A stretch of 64,000 bases of DNA from Chitinophaga vietnamensis (GCF_902167635.1 NZ_CABHMS010000004.1:124001-188000), one strand, 5' to 3'; positions 53,601-62,035 are shown, counted from the first letter of the stretch. The notes: a model not told the origin generated them from the letters alone. A program made the numbers and translations.

Positions 53601-54099
53601 CTTCATCGGCAACCCAACGCCTTCCTGGACCTACGGTTTCACGGTGAGCGCCGCCTGGAAAGGATTTGATATCATATTGTTTGCACAAGGCGCTGCCGGT
53701 AACAAAATATTCCAGGGGCTCCGCAGGCTGGATATTGCCAATGCCAACTGGCAATCCAAAGCCCTCAACCGCTGGACAGGACCCGGCACCAGCAACGATT
53801 ACCCGAGATTGAGCGCTTCCGATCCGAATCACAACTTTTCCAATCCTTCCAATTTTTACCTGGAAGATGGCAGCTACCTGCGCCTGAAAACATTACAACT
53901 CGGTTATTCCCTGCCATCCAATATCACGAAGCATATCGGCTTACAACGTGTACGCGTGTACGTGATGGGAGAGAACCTGCTCACCTTCACCAAATACACC
54001 GGTTACGATCCTGAGATCGGCGGCGGCGTGCTGAGCATCGACCGCGGTATCTATCCGCAGGCACGTTCGTATATGGCCGGCCTGAATGTTACCTTCTGA
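50680..54099 (+). CDS. SusC/RagA TonB-dependent transporter with STN domain
   Basis: 1139 residues; the first Met gives the long N-terminus often seen in Chitinophaga SusC proteins, while M-K-L-T-A-F (50749) is an alternative. Signal peptide ends near K-G-L-S-Q. STN domain (I-T-L-S-E-R-N-A-P-L-K-K-V-L-K-E-V), carboxypeptidase-regulatory-like domain (G-T-V-T-D-E-N-N-S-P-I-I-G-A-T-L), plug with V-V-V-G-Y-G-V-Q-K-K and L-W-V-V-D-G-V, signature L-K-D-A-A-S-Q-A-I-Y-G-T-R-A-A-S-G-V, and a barrel ending G-L-N-V-T-F. Downstream SusD, a glycan-binding-like lipoprotein, GH16 and GH30 point to beta-glucan oligosaccharides as substrate. Confidence 0.94.
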   Translation: MQLNFSGTVSPCRKLLSTKMFCVMKLTAFLLLAACLHISAKGLSQQITLSERNAPLKKVLKEVARQAGISVVYDETLLATANPVTIHVRNATVKQALDEALAGQPVNYLMEDKRITLVRALITRIDTSILVTGTVTDENNSPIIGATLRVQGANTGAVTDASGKFSIHVPGMRAQLAVSFIGYNPQTVAISGTVLHIRLQPSQTALTETVVVGYGVQKKSVVTGAISSVRASDIESQPVTRLEQVLQGRTSGLTVTSSSGQPGSGASVRVRGITSFNNNDPLWVVDGVVVDNGGIGYLNQYDIESVEVLKDAASQAIYGTRAASGVILVTTKKGKAGKISVSYNGYYGVSAPARKLKLLNATEYAILRNEASVADGKGIVFPNPSSLGQGTDWQAQIFNNHAKRQNHEISVSGGSEKSTFYSSFGYLQQDGIVASDISRYQRVSLRLNSSHKITPWLTFGENVGYAYDKALGIGNTNSEFGGPLSSAINLDPTTPVVITDPNVANAAPYTNVGIRKDALGRPYGISNQVGQEIINPLAYISTHLGNYNWSHNIVGNAYLEIEPIKGLRFRSTVGAKIAFWGNETFTPISWLNSSNVNSRTAFNRGQNQGYNWNLENTLSYTRSFNDHSFTVLLGQGAYMDNRTRNTNVTYFDMPVDNFNDASMNYNVPSDKRVSSGGEGVDHRVASLFARLNYNYREKYLFEGIVRRDGSSRFGPSYSYGTFPSFSLGWVPSKESFWPQNNVVDFLKFRGGYGVVGSDQIGDFAFMSTIGGGRNYAFGNTGSYLIGYSPNAPSNPDLKWEETHQTNVGFEAALLRNFNVSFDWYVKKTKNILMNPRIPDYVGAISNPAANVADMKNTGVELELGYHNKIGDVDFSVNGNVSYVKNTVVNLGRGVDYLSGGQSFQASTYPITRTAVGQPFNSFYGFRTLGIFQTQQEIDSYVDQKGNKIQPDAKPGDFRWADLDGDGKITDKDRDFIGNPTPSWTYGFTVSAAWKGFDIILFAQGAAGNKIFQGLRRLDIANANWQSKALNRWTGPGTSNDYPRLSASDPNHNFSNPSNFYLEDGSYLRLKTLQLGYSLPSNITKHIGLQRVRVYVMGENLLTFTKYTGYDPEIGGGVLSIDRGIYPQARSYMAGLNVTF

Positions 54100-54118
54100 T
54101 AATTTAAAAATTACGAAA

Positions 54119-55672
54119 ATGAAAAGAACGAAATGCAGATATATCTTACTCATGGCAGCAGGCTTGCAGCTGTTAGGCGCTTGCAGCAAGAGTTTCCTGG
54201 AAGTGAAGCCCAAAGGCACCAACCTGGAAGACAACTATTACCGTAACCAAACCGAAGCCTTCAATGGTCTCATCGCCGTATACGATGTGATCGGATGGCA
54301 GGGTGGCGGCTATGTTACCAAAGTAGGCGCGATGGATGCCGCCAGCGATGATAACTATGCCGGCGGTGGCAGCGCTACGGATGTTACTTCCCTGCAGGTG
54401 ATCAGCAACTATACCCTTACGCCCGCCGTTGGCCCCCAGGCTGAATTGTGGCGCAAAGGCTTTGCCGGCGTATTCCGCGCCAATGTGCTGCTGAGTAAAT
54501 TACCTGCCGTACCAATGGATGATAACACTAAAAAAAGATATACCGCAGAATGTAAATTCCTGCGCGCCTATTTCTATTTCGATCTCGTACGCCTCTTTAA
54601 AAATGTGCCGCTCTTCACCAAGCCGGTAACCACCAGCGATATGTACAACGTAGTACAGGCAGCACCCGCTGATGTTTACAAGCAGATAGAGAATGACTTG
54701 AAAGATGCATTGGCAGAAACTAACCTGCCCGACCAGGTGCCCATCGCCACAGAAGGCGGCCGTGCCACGAAAGGCGCCGTGCATGCGCTGCTCGGCAAAG
54801 TATACCTGTATGAACAACGCTGGGCAGAAGCCATCACCGAACTGAAAGAAGTAAATGGCGAAACACCCGGACAGATAAATGCCAAATACGGCTACAAGCT
54901 GCTGGACAATTTCGGCGACCTCTGGAAATCAGACAACGCACATAAATTCAATAGCGAGTCCATCATGGAGATCGCATTCACCTCCACTTCCGCAGGCACC
55001 TGGGATTGTGTGGCCTGTACCGAAGGTAATGTGCTCAACATCATGGTGGGGCCAAGAGGCTACAAGGCGCTACAGGCGGGCGCGCCAGACTATATCTCCG
55101 GATGGAGCTTCCTGCCCGTAACACCTGATCTCTACAATGTAATGCACAATGATCCCCGTTTCAGATATACCATCGCCGATCTCGACAGCCTCGAAAAGAA
55201 TGGTATCGCTTCTTACGAGAAAGGCTATATGAATACCGGCTACTTCCTGGAGAAGCTCGCAGGAAGGCTTTCCAACAAAACCACCGGTGGTGGCGTGGTA
55301 GAGCTGAATTTCCCGCAGAACATGTACGAGATACGCCTGGCAGATACTTACCTGATGGAAGCCGAAGCCCGCATAAAAGCCGGCGAGGGCGGCGGTGCAG
55401 GCACGCGCGCCTATGCGCTCCTCAATGCCGTACGCGCCCGCGTAGGCCTTGGCCCGGTCAGCGCTACCTTTGATAATATCTTCAACGAGCGCCGGCTGGA
55501 ACTCGCCGGTGAAGGCCACCGCTGGTTCGATCTCGTAAGAACCGGTAAAGCCGCCACCGTACTGGCCAGCAGAGGTTTTGTTGCTGGTAAGAACGAAATA
55601 TTACCTATTCCCCTGTTAGAGATGGACAACACCAAGATCGAACAGAACAAGGAATACGGCGGCACTAAATAA
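54119..55672 (+). CDS. SusD/RagB-like glycan-binding lipoprotein
   Basis: 517 residues from M-K-R-T-K-C (54119), 19 bases after the SusC stop. Lipoprotein signal with lipobox L-L-G-A-C-S-K. SusD signatures: F-L-E-V-K-P-K-G near the N-terminus, E-C-K-F-L-R-A-Y-F-Y-F-D-L-V-R-L-F in the helical core and N-E-R-R-L-E-L-A-G-E-G-H-R-W-F-D-L-V-R-T-G near the end. Part of the SusCD complex of the beta-glucan locus. Confidence 0.93.
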   Translation: MKRTKCRYILLMAAGLQLLGACSKSFLEVKPKGTNLEDNYYRNQTEAFNGLIAVYDVIGWQGGGYVTKVGAMDAASDDNYAGGGSATDVTSLQVISNYTLTPAVGPQAELWRKGFAGVFRANVLLSKLPAVPMDDNTKKRYTAECKFLRAYFYFDLVRLFKNVPLFTKPVTTSDMYNVVQAAPADVYKQIENDLKDALAETNLPDQVPIATEGGRATKGAVHALLGKVYLYEQRWAEAITELKEVNGETPGQINAKYGYKLLDNFGDLWKSDNAHKFNSESIMEIAFTSTSAGTWDCVACTEGNVLNIMVGPRGYKALQAGAPDYISGWSFLPVTPDLYNVMHNDPRFRYTIADLDSLEKNGIASYEKGYMNTGYFLEKLAGRLSNKTTGGGVVELNFPQNMYEIRLADTYLMEAEARIKAGEGGGAGTRAYALLNAVRARVGLGPVSATFDNIFNERRLELAGEGHRWFDLVRTGKAATVLASRGFVAGKNEILPIPLLEMDNTKIEQNKEYGGTK

Positions 55673-55713
55673 TCATCTGTAACGGTATCGACTACACGAA
55701 AAAATAGATCATC

Positions 55714-56565
55714 ATGCAATTACAACATATATTCAAACAACTGCCCCTCGTGCTGGGACTGGCCGTAGTGGCGGCCTGTACGCCGGAATCCGGCAGGAAA
55801 GACCTGGGCCCTCTGCCCGTAGCCTCTTTCACCGCTACCCCGCTTGGCAGCAATCCTAACAAGATCGTGGTGAAAAGCACCACGCCCGGCGCTTTCCTCT
55901 GGTCGTGGAACTACGCCAATAACCTCACATCCCGGCTGGAAACAGATACGTTCAGCTTCCCGAAGAAAGGGGAGTACTCCATTCAGCTCACAGCCTTTAC
56001 CCACGGCGGCTATGCCACGGCGGCGCAAAAGGTGAACATCGCCAACGATATGCCGGCCGTGAACATCCTGCCGGGCAGCGACCTCACACAATCCGCCAGC
56101 AGCCAATACTGGACGGTGCTGAATACCGGCGGCACACAAACCAGCATCAACTTCACCGCCGCCGGCCTTGTATTCAGCAACACCGGCAACAGCAATGGCG
56201 CTATCTTCCAGGGCGTGAAAGTGAATCCTGCCAAGGATTACATCCTATCGATGCAAGTGCAGGGCAGCGGCGCTACCAACTCCTGGTTTGAAGTATACGT
56301 AGGTACCGACGCGCCCGTTCAAGGCAAAGATTATAGCGGCAACAAATTCATTTCCCTCAATACCTGGGCTGGCTGCGGCAATGCGCCCTTCAATGGCGAC
56401 CTTGCCGCCATCGGCTGTAGCGGCAGCGGCACCGGCGCCGGCGGCAAACTTCACTTCACCTCCAACAATACCGTCTACATCCTGATCAAAGCGGGCAGCT
56501 CCGGCGGCACCCTCGGCAATGGCGGCATCACCGTGGCGAATGTGAAATTACTCGAACAACAATAG
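55714..56565 (+). CDS. PKD-domain surface lipoprotein, probable glycan binder
   Basis: 283 residues. Signal with lipobox V-V-A-A-C-T-P. Residues about 35-110 fit a PKD/Ig-like domain (F-T-A-T-P, F-L-W-S-W-N-Y-A-N, F-S-F-P-K-K-G-E-Y-S-I-Q-L-T-A). The rest is beta-rich, with a carbohydrate-binding-module look (N-S-W-F-E-V-Y-V-G and a long glycine/serine/asparagine-rich stretch), and ends in V-A-N-V-K-L-L. The position between SusD and GH16 is where SusE/F-like or SGBP proteins sit in polysaccharide loci. It has no catalytic motif. Confidence 0.8.
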   Translation: MQLQHIFKQLPLVLGLAVVAACTPESGRKDLGPLPVASFTATPLGSNPNKIVVKSTTPGAFLWSWNYANNLTSRLETDTFSFPKKGEYSIQLTAFTHGGYATAAQKVNIANDMPAVNILPGSDLTQSASSQYWTVLNTGGTQTSINFTAAGLVFSNTGNSNGAIFQGVKVNPAKDYILSMQVQGSGATNSWFEVYVGTDAPVQGKDYSGNKFISLNTWAGCGNAPFNGDLAAIGCSGSGTGAGGKLHFTSNNTVYILIKAGSSGGTLGNGGITVANVKLLEQQ

Positions 56566-56571
56566 CGAAGT

Positions 56572-56745
56572 TTGTCTTACTCAGGATTATTTAGATTAAA
56601 AGGATTGCCAGGATTTATTTTTCAGGATTTATAAAGATTAAAGGAGATATTCGGGTAGATCTTCAAAAATCTTTTTTAATCTTTATAAATCCTGAAAAAT
56701 AAATCCTGGCAATCCTTTTAATCTAAATAATCCTGAGTAAGACAA
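56572..56745. repeat. Long perfect hairpin, GGATT-word family (copy 4)
   Basis: Arms 56572-56642 and 56675-56745 are perfect reverse complements (71 bp) with a 32-base loop. The arm is made of CAGGATT, AGATTA, AGGATT and AGGATTT words spaced mostly about 10-13 bases apart. It begins seven bases after the PKD lipoprotein stop and ends 25 bases before the GH16 start, within what should be one operon. Confidence 0.93.
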
Positions 56746-56770
56746 CATCCGCGTTCAAACAAGTGTGTTT

Positions 56771-57619
56771 ATGAAACATTATTACCTTCTCCTGCTTCTC
56801 TGTCTTCCCGCAGCTTCATGCTCCGGAAAGGGCGATACCACGGCGCCGGCGCCTCCTGTAACGAACGGGCCGGTGGATAAAGGCTGGACCTTCGAACCCA
56901 CGCCGGTATGGGCCGATGAATTTGATTATACCGGCCTGCCCGACGCCTCCAAATGGGGATATGATACCGGCGGCGGCGGATGGGGCAATAATGAACTGGA
57001 ATATTATACAGATAATGGCAATGCCTCAGTCGCTAATGGCGTGCTTACCATCACCGCAAAAAAAGAAGACCGCGAAAACCGCCACTACACTTCGGCGCGG
57101 ATGGTCACCAAAGGGAAGGGCGATTTCCTCTATGGCCGCTTTGAGATAAAAGCCAAACTGCCCGCCGGCAAAGGTACCTGGCCCGCCATCTGGATGTTGC
57201 CCACCGACTGGGCCTACGGCGGATGGCCTAACTCCGGCGAAGTAGATATCATGGAACATGTAGGCTATGATCCGGATGTGATCCATATCAGCGCCCATAC
57301 ACTGGCCTATTATTTCAAGATCAATACACAGAAAACAAGTACCAAAAAGATCGATGGCGCTACCACCACTTTCCATGTGTACCGCATGGACTGGACACCC
57401 TACGCCCTCCGCGGGTATATCGACGACCAGCTGGTATTCCAGTTCGCCAATGAAGGCAAAGGCTTTGAAGTATGGCCCTTCGACAAACGTTTCCACCTGC
57501 TGCTCAATATCGCGGTAGGCGGCGACTGGGGCGGCGCACAGGGCGTGGACGACAGCATCTTCCCCGCTAAAATGGAAGTAGATTACGTACGTGTGTATAA
57601 AATGATCGACAAACCATAA
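56771..57619 (+). CDS. GH16 family glycoside hydrolase (laminarinase-type) lipoprotein
   Basis: 282 residues from ATG 56771. Lipoprotein signal ending A-A-S-C-S. GH16 beta-jelly-roll endo-glucanase: W-A-D-E-F-D-Y near residue 48, then G-R-F-E-I-K-A-K-L-P, W-P-A-I-W-M-L-P and the catalytic E-x-D-x-x-E motif in G-E-V-D-I-M-E-H (Glu156 nucleophile, Asp158, Glu161 acid/base). The extra methionine in I-M-E is typical of the beta-1,3-glucanase (laminarinase) branch. Probably a surface enzyme making the first cuts in beta-1,3-glucan, in concert with the GH30 gene three bases downstream. Confidence 0.92.
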   Translation: MKHYYLLLLLCLPAASCSGKGDTTAPAPPVTNGPVDKGWTFEPTPVWADEFDYTGLPDASKWGYDTGGGGWGNNELEYYTDNGNASVANGVLTITAKKEDRENRHYTSARMVTKGKGDFLYGRFEIKAKLPAGKGTWPAIWMLPTDWAYGGWPNSGEVDIMEHVGYDPDVIHISAHTLAYYFKINTQKTSTKKIDGATTTFHVYRMDWTPYALRGYIDDQLVFQFANEGKGFEVWPFDKRFHLLLNIAVGGDWGGAQGVDDSIFPAKMEVDYVRVYKMIDKP

Positions 57620-57622
57620 ATC

Positions 57623-59077
57623 ATGCTGATGAAAACAAACAGAAATATCTTCGTATATACGTTCCTGTTATTGATGGGCGCGGCGCAGGTAGTGAGCTGT
57701 CAGGGCAACAAAAATACAGACCAGCCAACGCCTGTTAACCCGGAAGTGAAAACAGATGTACAGTGCTGGCTCACCAATCCCGACCGCACCGCTTTGTTGC
57801 AGAAACAAAACATCAGCCTCCTCTTCTCCGCCAGCGACAACGGTTTCCCGACGATAGACGTAGACGATACCCAATCCTACCAAAGCATCGACGGTTTCGG
57901 GTTTACGCTCACCGGCGGCAGCGCCACCCTGATCAACAAGCTACCAGCCGATCAGCAGAATGCCCTGCTCCGTGAACTGTTCCTGCCAGATAGCAATGGC
58001 ATCGGTATCAGCTACCTGCGCCTGAGCATCGGCGCTTCCGATCTCAGCGCATCGGTATTTACATATGATGAGATGCCCGCTGGTCAAACCGATCCGCAGC
58101 TTGCGAAATTCAGTATCGACAAAGAACGTGAAGACCTCATCCCTGTGCTGAAAAAGATACTGGCACTAAACCCTAATATCAAGATACTCGGTTCGCCGTG
58201 GACGGCGCCCACCTGGATGAAGACCAACAACGCCTTCATCGGCGGCAGCCTTAAACCGGAAAATTTCCAGGTATATGCCAACTATTTCGTGAAGTATATA
58301 CAGGCTATGAAGGCAGAAGGCATCACTATCGATGCTATTACGCCGCAGAACGAGCCGCTGCATGGCGGCAACAATCCCAGCATGGTGATGCTGGCCCCCG
58401 ATCAGGCCATCTTCGTGAAAGCCAATCTGGGACCAGCTTTCAAGGCAGCAGGGTTATCTACCAAAATTATCCTCTACGATCATAACGCCGACCGTCCCGA
58501 TTATCCGATCTCTATCCTCAATGATCCCGCCGCCTATCCTTTCGTGGATGGCTCGGCCTTTCACCTGTATGGCGGCCAGATCACGGCATTGTCTGTCGTG
58601 CACAGCGCCTTCCCGGACAAGAACGTGTATTTTACAGAACAATGGTCTGATGGTAAAGGCAGTTTCGCCAACGAGCTGAAAGGCAATACCACTAACCTCA
58701 CCATCGGAGCTACCCGTAACTGGAGCCGTAATGTGCTGCAATGGAACCTCGCCTCCGATCCGCAGTGGAACCCGCATACCGACAATGGCGGCTGCTCGCA
58801 GTGCCTGGGCGCTGTTACCATCGGCGGTACTATCTACCGTAATTCTTCCTATTATGTAATCGGACATGCTTCCAAATTTGTGCGCCCGGGCGCAGTGAGG
58901 ATTGCTTCTACGATCACGAACCAGCTGGACAATGTGGCCTTCAAAACACCAGATGGCAAACATGTGCTCATCGTGGTGAACAATAACAATATGCCGCAAC
59001 AATTCCAGATCCGTTTCAAAGGCAAACTGGTAGGCGCCTCGCTCAATAATGGCGCAGTAGGCACCTACATTTGGTAA
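57623..59077 (+). CDS. GH30 family glycoside hydrolase
   Basis: 484 residues with a lipoprotein-like signal (A-Q-V-V-S-C-Q). The TIM-barrel GH30 domain shows I-D-G-F-G-F-T-L-T-G-G-S-A near the N-terminus, G-S-P-W-T-A-P-T-W-M-K, the acid/base Glu244 in T-P-Q-N-E-P-L and the nucleophile Glu339 in Y-F-T-E-Q-W. The C-terminal beta domain ends V-G-T-Y-I-W. GH30 enzymes include beta-glucosylceramidases and endo-beta-1,6-glucanases; next to a GH16 laminarinase the latter is the better guess, together handling beta-1,3/1,6-glucan of fungi or algae. Ends the locus, before a hairpin shared with a convergent gene. Confidence 0.91.
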   Translation: MLMKTNRNIFVYTFLLLMGAAQVVSCQGNKNTDQPTPVNPEVKTDVQCWLTNPDRTALLQKQNISLLFSASDNGFPTIDVDDTQSYQSIDGFGFTLTGGSATLINKLPADQQNALLRELFLPDSNGIGISYLRLSIGASDLSASVFTYDEMPAGQTDPQLAKFSIDKEREDLIPVLKKILALNPNIKILGSPWTAPTWMKTNNAFIGGSLKPENFQVYANYFVKYIQAMKAEGITIDAITPQNEPLHGGNNPSMVMLAPDQAIFVKANLGPAFKAAGLSTKIILYDHNADRPDYPISILNDPAAYPFVDGSAFHLYGGQITALSVVHSAFPDKNVYFTEQWSDGKGSFANELKGNTTNLTIGATRNWSRNVLQWNLASDPQWNPHTDNGGCSQCLGAVTIGGTIYRNSSYYVIGHASKFVRPGAVRIASTITNQLDNVAFKTPDGKHVLIVVNNNNMPQQFQIRFKGKLVGASLNNGAVGTYIW

Positions 59078-59084
59078 CACAGGG

Positions 59085-59159
59085 ATTTTGGGATTTTCGG
59101 ATTTTGGAATTGTATGGATGTTTTGTTCATACAATTCCAAAATCCGAAAATCCCAAAAT
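59085..59159. repeat. Perfect hairpin, GGATTT-word family (copy 5)
   Basis: Arms 59085-59116 and 59128-59159 are perfect reverse complements (32 bp) with an 11-base loop. It sits between two convergent genes (GH30 and TlpA-like) and can serve both as terminator. The loop side carries TTGTTCAT, also found at the same place in copies 1 and 2. Confidence 0.92.
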
Positions 59160-59162
59160 ATT

Positions 59163-60302
59163 TTATTGCAGGAGTTTGTTCATCTCCGCTATAATATGGT
59201 CGTATAGTTCGTTGTAATATCCTTGTAAGGCCGCGTGTATCTTGCCATTTCCGTCTACGAGGTATAAAGTGGGATAGCCGGAGATATGGTAGTTTTCTGC
59301 CAGTGCTTTGTTGCCGAGCAGGATGGTGTAATTGATATTTCTTTTGCTGAGAAAATCGCGGATCTTTTGTTTGTCGGTGTCGTAGATATTGATGCCGATC
59401 ACTTCCACATTTTTACCCTGGTATTGTTGCCGGATCTTTTCCAGTTCGGGCATTGCTTTGATGCAGGGCTGGCAGGCCATGTACCAGAATTCCAGCAGCA
59501 CGACTTTTTTTTGCAGGCCGCGGAAGCGGATCGTATCCCCTTGCAGGGAGGGCAGCTGCCAGTCGGGCGCCTGGATACCCGCTTCCAGCGAGGGTTTGCT
59601 CACGTCGCCGCTATAGAGGCTGTAGCTGTAGTAGCGGGTCCAGGCGGGCAATGCAAAAAGTGAAGCGGGAATGTTGCTGTTGATCTGGATATCAGAGAGC
59701 GTAAAGGCCTGGTATTGATACACTCCCTGGAACGCTACGGTGTTCACGGTGCGGATGGGAAGGGTATCTTTCTTGCGGATAAATTCATGCGAGAAAATAT
59801 TCTTGAGGTCAGATTCATCCGGTTGCTGTATGAGGAGATGAAAACAAGGCTGCCGGGCAATCACCGTGTCTGGCATGAGGAATACCGTGCTGCCGGGCGC
59901 ATGGCCAAAATCGCCCTGGATCAGCGGCGGATACAGTTCATAGCTGCTGATATGATCCCAGCCATATTGTGGCGTATACGTTTCACTCACCGTTTGCTGC
60001 GCAATGTCGATATTGTAAATATTGACGCCGTCATATACCGTAAGAAAAGAATCCGCAGTGAGATTATAGAGCTTTGATCCGATAGTATCGCCGGGCAGGC
60101 GCTGAAAACGAACGTCGGCGCTTTTGCGCACCGTATCTTTATCCAGCATGTATTTCATTTCAATGGCAATATGGTACTGGCCATTCTTTATATGAGCAAG
60201 TTTTTCCGTACACCTTTTCAGCAATACAGCGGCGGTGGTGGATTCTTGTGCAGATGTCCCGAGCCAGAGCAATAGCGTCAGAACGAGCAGGATCGTTTTC
60301 AT
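59163..60302 (-). CDS. TlpA-like thiol-disulfide redoxin
   Basis: 379 residues. Signal peptide ends T-S-A-Q-E. Residues about 22-230 resemble an LolA-like/outer-membrane lipoprotein-sorting type domain as in many Bacteroidota redoxins (G-Q-Y-H-I-A-I-E-M-K-Y). Residues about 240-379 are the thioredoxin fold, with active site Cys277-Gln-Pro-Cys280 in E-F-W-Y-M-A-C-Q-P-C and the cis-Pro in I-S-G-Y-P-T-L-Y-L-V-D. Periplasmic disulfide reductase. It is convergent with the GH30 gene and divergent from the DUF1543 gene. Confidence 0.87.
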   Translation of the reverse strand: MKTILLVLTLLLWLGTSAQESTTAAVLLKRCTEKLAHIKNGQYHIAIEMKYMLDKDTVRKSADVRFQRLPGDTIGSKLYNLTADSFLTVYDGVNIYNIDIAQQTVSETYTPQYGWDHISSYELYPPLIQGDFGHAPGSTVFLMPDTVIARQPCFHLLIQQPDESDLKNIFSHEFIRKKDTLPIRTVNTVAFQGVYQYQAFTLSDIQINSNIPASLFALPAWTRYYSYSLYSGDVSKPSLEAGIQAPDWQLPSLQGDTIRFRGLQKKVVLLEFWYMACQPCIKAMPELEKIRQQYQGKNVEVIGINIYDTDKQKIRDFLSKRNINYTILLGNKALAENYHISGYPTLYLVDGNGKIHAALQGYYNELYDHIIAEMNKLLQ

Positions 60303-60375
60303 GGAGGCGCCACGAGGGAATTTGTGGATATGAAGTTAATATTTAATTTTAAATTAAACATTGTCAGATAATAAA

Positions 60376-60930
60376 ATGAACAACATGAAACTCTTTATGG
60401 TGCTGCTGGGCAGCAAACCGGAAGGCCGGCACACGGAACAGCACGATGTTTTCTTCGGCATTGCCCGGGAACTGCGCGACCTGGTGCCGGATATCAAAGC
60501 CTTCTGGCCGGAAGCCAAAGATAAATTGCATATCGACGGTTGGAGAGAAGTGAACTATGTGGATAATTTTCATATATCCGTTGACGTTAGTCCGGCCGAA
60601 AACCCCGGCCAGCTCTTCTTCCTGAACCTGGGCGGCTACAAACCAAACGAACTGGAAGAGTTCCATTACAAGCTGCTGCGTGTAGGCAAAGACGTAGGAG
60701 AGGCCATCCGCTCTGCCAAAGAAACCACCTTCTATAAACATACCGGTTTCGGCGATCTGGCTGCTTCACATGTAGATGATAAATATGGGGTAGACGTAGA
60801 TGATGTACATGCAATAGCTGATATCCTGCCCGCCCACATGAAAGGCGTATGGCACCTGAAAGTGACGCCTGTAGCGGAAACCAGGGAAGATGAAATACAT
60901 CTCGGGTATTTTCAACTGCACAAGCTATGA
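60376..60930 (+). CDS. DUF1543 domain protein
   Basis: 184 residues from ATG 60376 (Met at 60385 is an alternative). It begins M-K-L-F-M-V-L-L-G-S-K-P-E-G-R-H-T-E-Q-H-D-V-type sequence, characteristic of DUF1543, with a second half related to the first (F-F-L-N-L-G-G-Y, then E-E-F-H-Y-K-L-L). Cytoplasmic, function unknown. Single-gene transcript ended by a strong terminator. Confidence 0.88.
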   Translation: MNNMKLFMVLLGSKPEGRHTEQHDVFFGIARELRDLVPDIKAFWPEAKDKLHIDGWREVNYVDNFHISVDVSPAENPGQLFFLNLGGYKPNELEEFHYKLLRVGKDVGEAIRSAKETTFYKHTGFGDLAASHVDDKYGVDVDDVHAIADILPAHMKGVWHLKVTPVAETREDEIHLGYFQLHKL

Positions 60931-61043
60931 CCGCCATCAACTGGGAGCAGCATCCGGAATTGTAACAAGGGCCACTGATATGTTTCCGGCATGAATTATG
61001 CTCCCTTGCCTTTAGTTTATTCGAAGTAAACAGTTTATACAAT

Positions 61044-61074
61044 ACCCGTCCGGTTTTTGCCGGACGGGTTTTTT
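61044..61074 (+). terminator. Intrinsic terminator after DUF1543 gene
   Basis: ACCCGTCCGG (61044-61053) pairs with CCGGACGGGT (61060-61069), followed by a run of T to 61074. It touches the stop codon of the convergent dehydrogenase gene. Confidence 0.9.
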
Positions 61075-62035
61075 ATGCCCGGATAAGATTGGGCAATGGC
61101 TCGCCTTTCATGGCGGCGATAATATTTTGCGCTGCAATGCAGGACATGGCATTACGGGTTTCTACCGTGGCGGAGCCGATATGCGGCAATACCGCTACCG
61201 TAGGCATGTTGAGCAACGGATTATCCGCCTGCATGGGCTCAGGATTGGTAACGTCCAGCCCGGCGCCCCAGATCAGGCCATTGTTAATCGCGGCTATCAG
61301 ATCGGCTTCGTTGTGGATACCGCCACGCGCGGCATTGATGAAGATGGCATTGGGCTTCATCCGGGCAAATACCTCTTTGTTGAAACGTCCTTTTGTTTCC
61401 GGCGTGAGAGCTGTATGTATGCTGAGCACATCGCTTTGTTGCAGCAGTTCATCAAAAGATACCCGTATGGCGCCCAGTTCCTTTTCGGCGGCGGCATTGC
61501 GGCCACGGTTGTGATAGATCACTTTCATATCGAGTGCGCGCACGCATCGCCGGGCCATCACATGACCGATGTTGCCCAGTCCCCAGATGCCGAGGGTTTT
61601 ACCTTCCAGGGAGATGCCGAGATTGGCCGTAGGATCGGAGAAGCCCCATTCGCCGTTGAGGATGCGTTGGTGCATATAGAACGCTTTGCGCGAAGCGGCC
61701 AGCATGAGCAGGAAAGCGGTATCTGCAGTGGCGGCGCTCAATACTCCCGGCGTATTGGTTACCGGGATGCCCAGCTCCTGCGCCGCTTTCATATCAACAT
61801 AATCGTATCCTACAGATAACAAACTGATCACCTTCAGGTGGCGGCACTGTTCCAGGAAAGTGCGGTCTATGCCGCGCCCGCCGGCATATAACAAAGCGTC
61901 GTGCTGTTGGCAATAGGACACCATTTCTTCGGGGGAGAGGTTCCGCTTTTCTGTCCACTGGGTAACGGCAACGCCCGCACGCTGTAACATTTCCAGGCCC
62001 GCCGGTGGTAAGACTCTCGTGATAAAAACTCTCAT
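61073..62035 (-). CDS. D-isomer-specific 2-hydroxyacid dehydrogenase
   Basis: 320 residues. NAD(P)-dependent reductase of the glyoxylate/hydroxypyruvate group. The Rossmann motif is G-I-W-G-L-G-N-I-G (about 148-156); the catalytic residues lie in N-A-A-R-G-G (Arg), N-P-E-P-M (Glu) and L-P-H-I-G-S-A (His). A S-V-G-Y-D-Y-V-D substrate-binding segment precedes. Reduces 2-oxoacids such as glyoxylate; exact substrate not readable. Divergent from the GH89 gene across a 49-base spacer. Confidence 0.9.
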   Translation of the reverse strand: MRVFITRVLPPAGLEMLQRAGVAVTQWTEKRNLSPEEMVSYCQQHDALLYAGGRGIDRTFLEQCRHLKVISLLSVGYDYVDMKAAQELGIPVTNTPGVLSAATADTAFLLMLAASRKAFYMHQRILNGEWGFSDPTANLGISLEGKTLGIWGLGNIGHVMARRCVRALDMKVIYHNRGRNAAAEKELGAIRVSFDELLQQSDVLSIHTALTPETKGRFNKEVFARMKPNAIFINAARGGIHNEADLIAAINNGLIWGAGLDVTNPEPMQADNPLLNMPTVAVLPHIGSATVETRNAMSCIAAQNIIAAMKGEPLPNLIRA

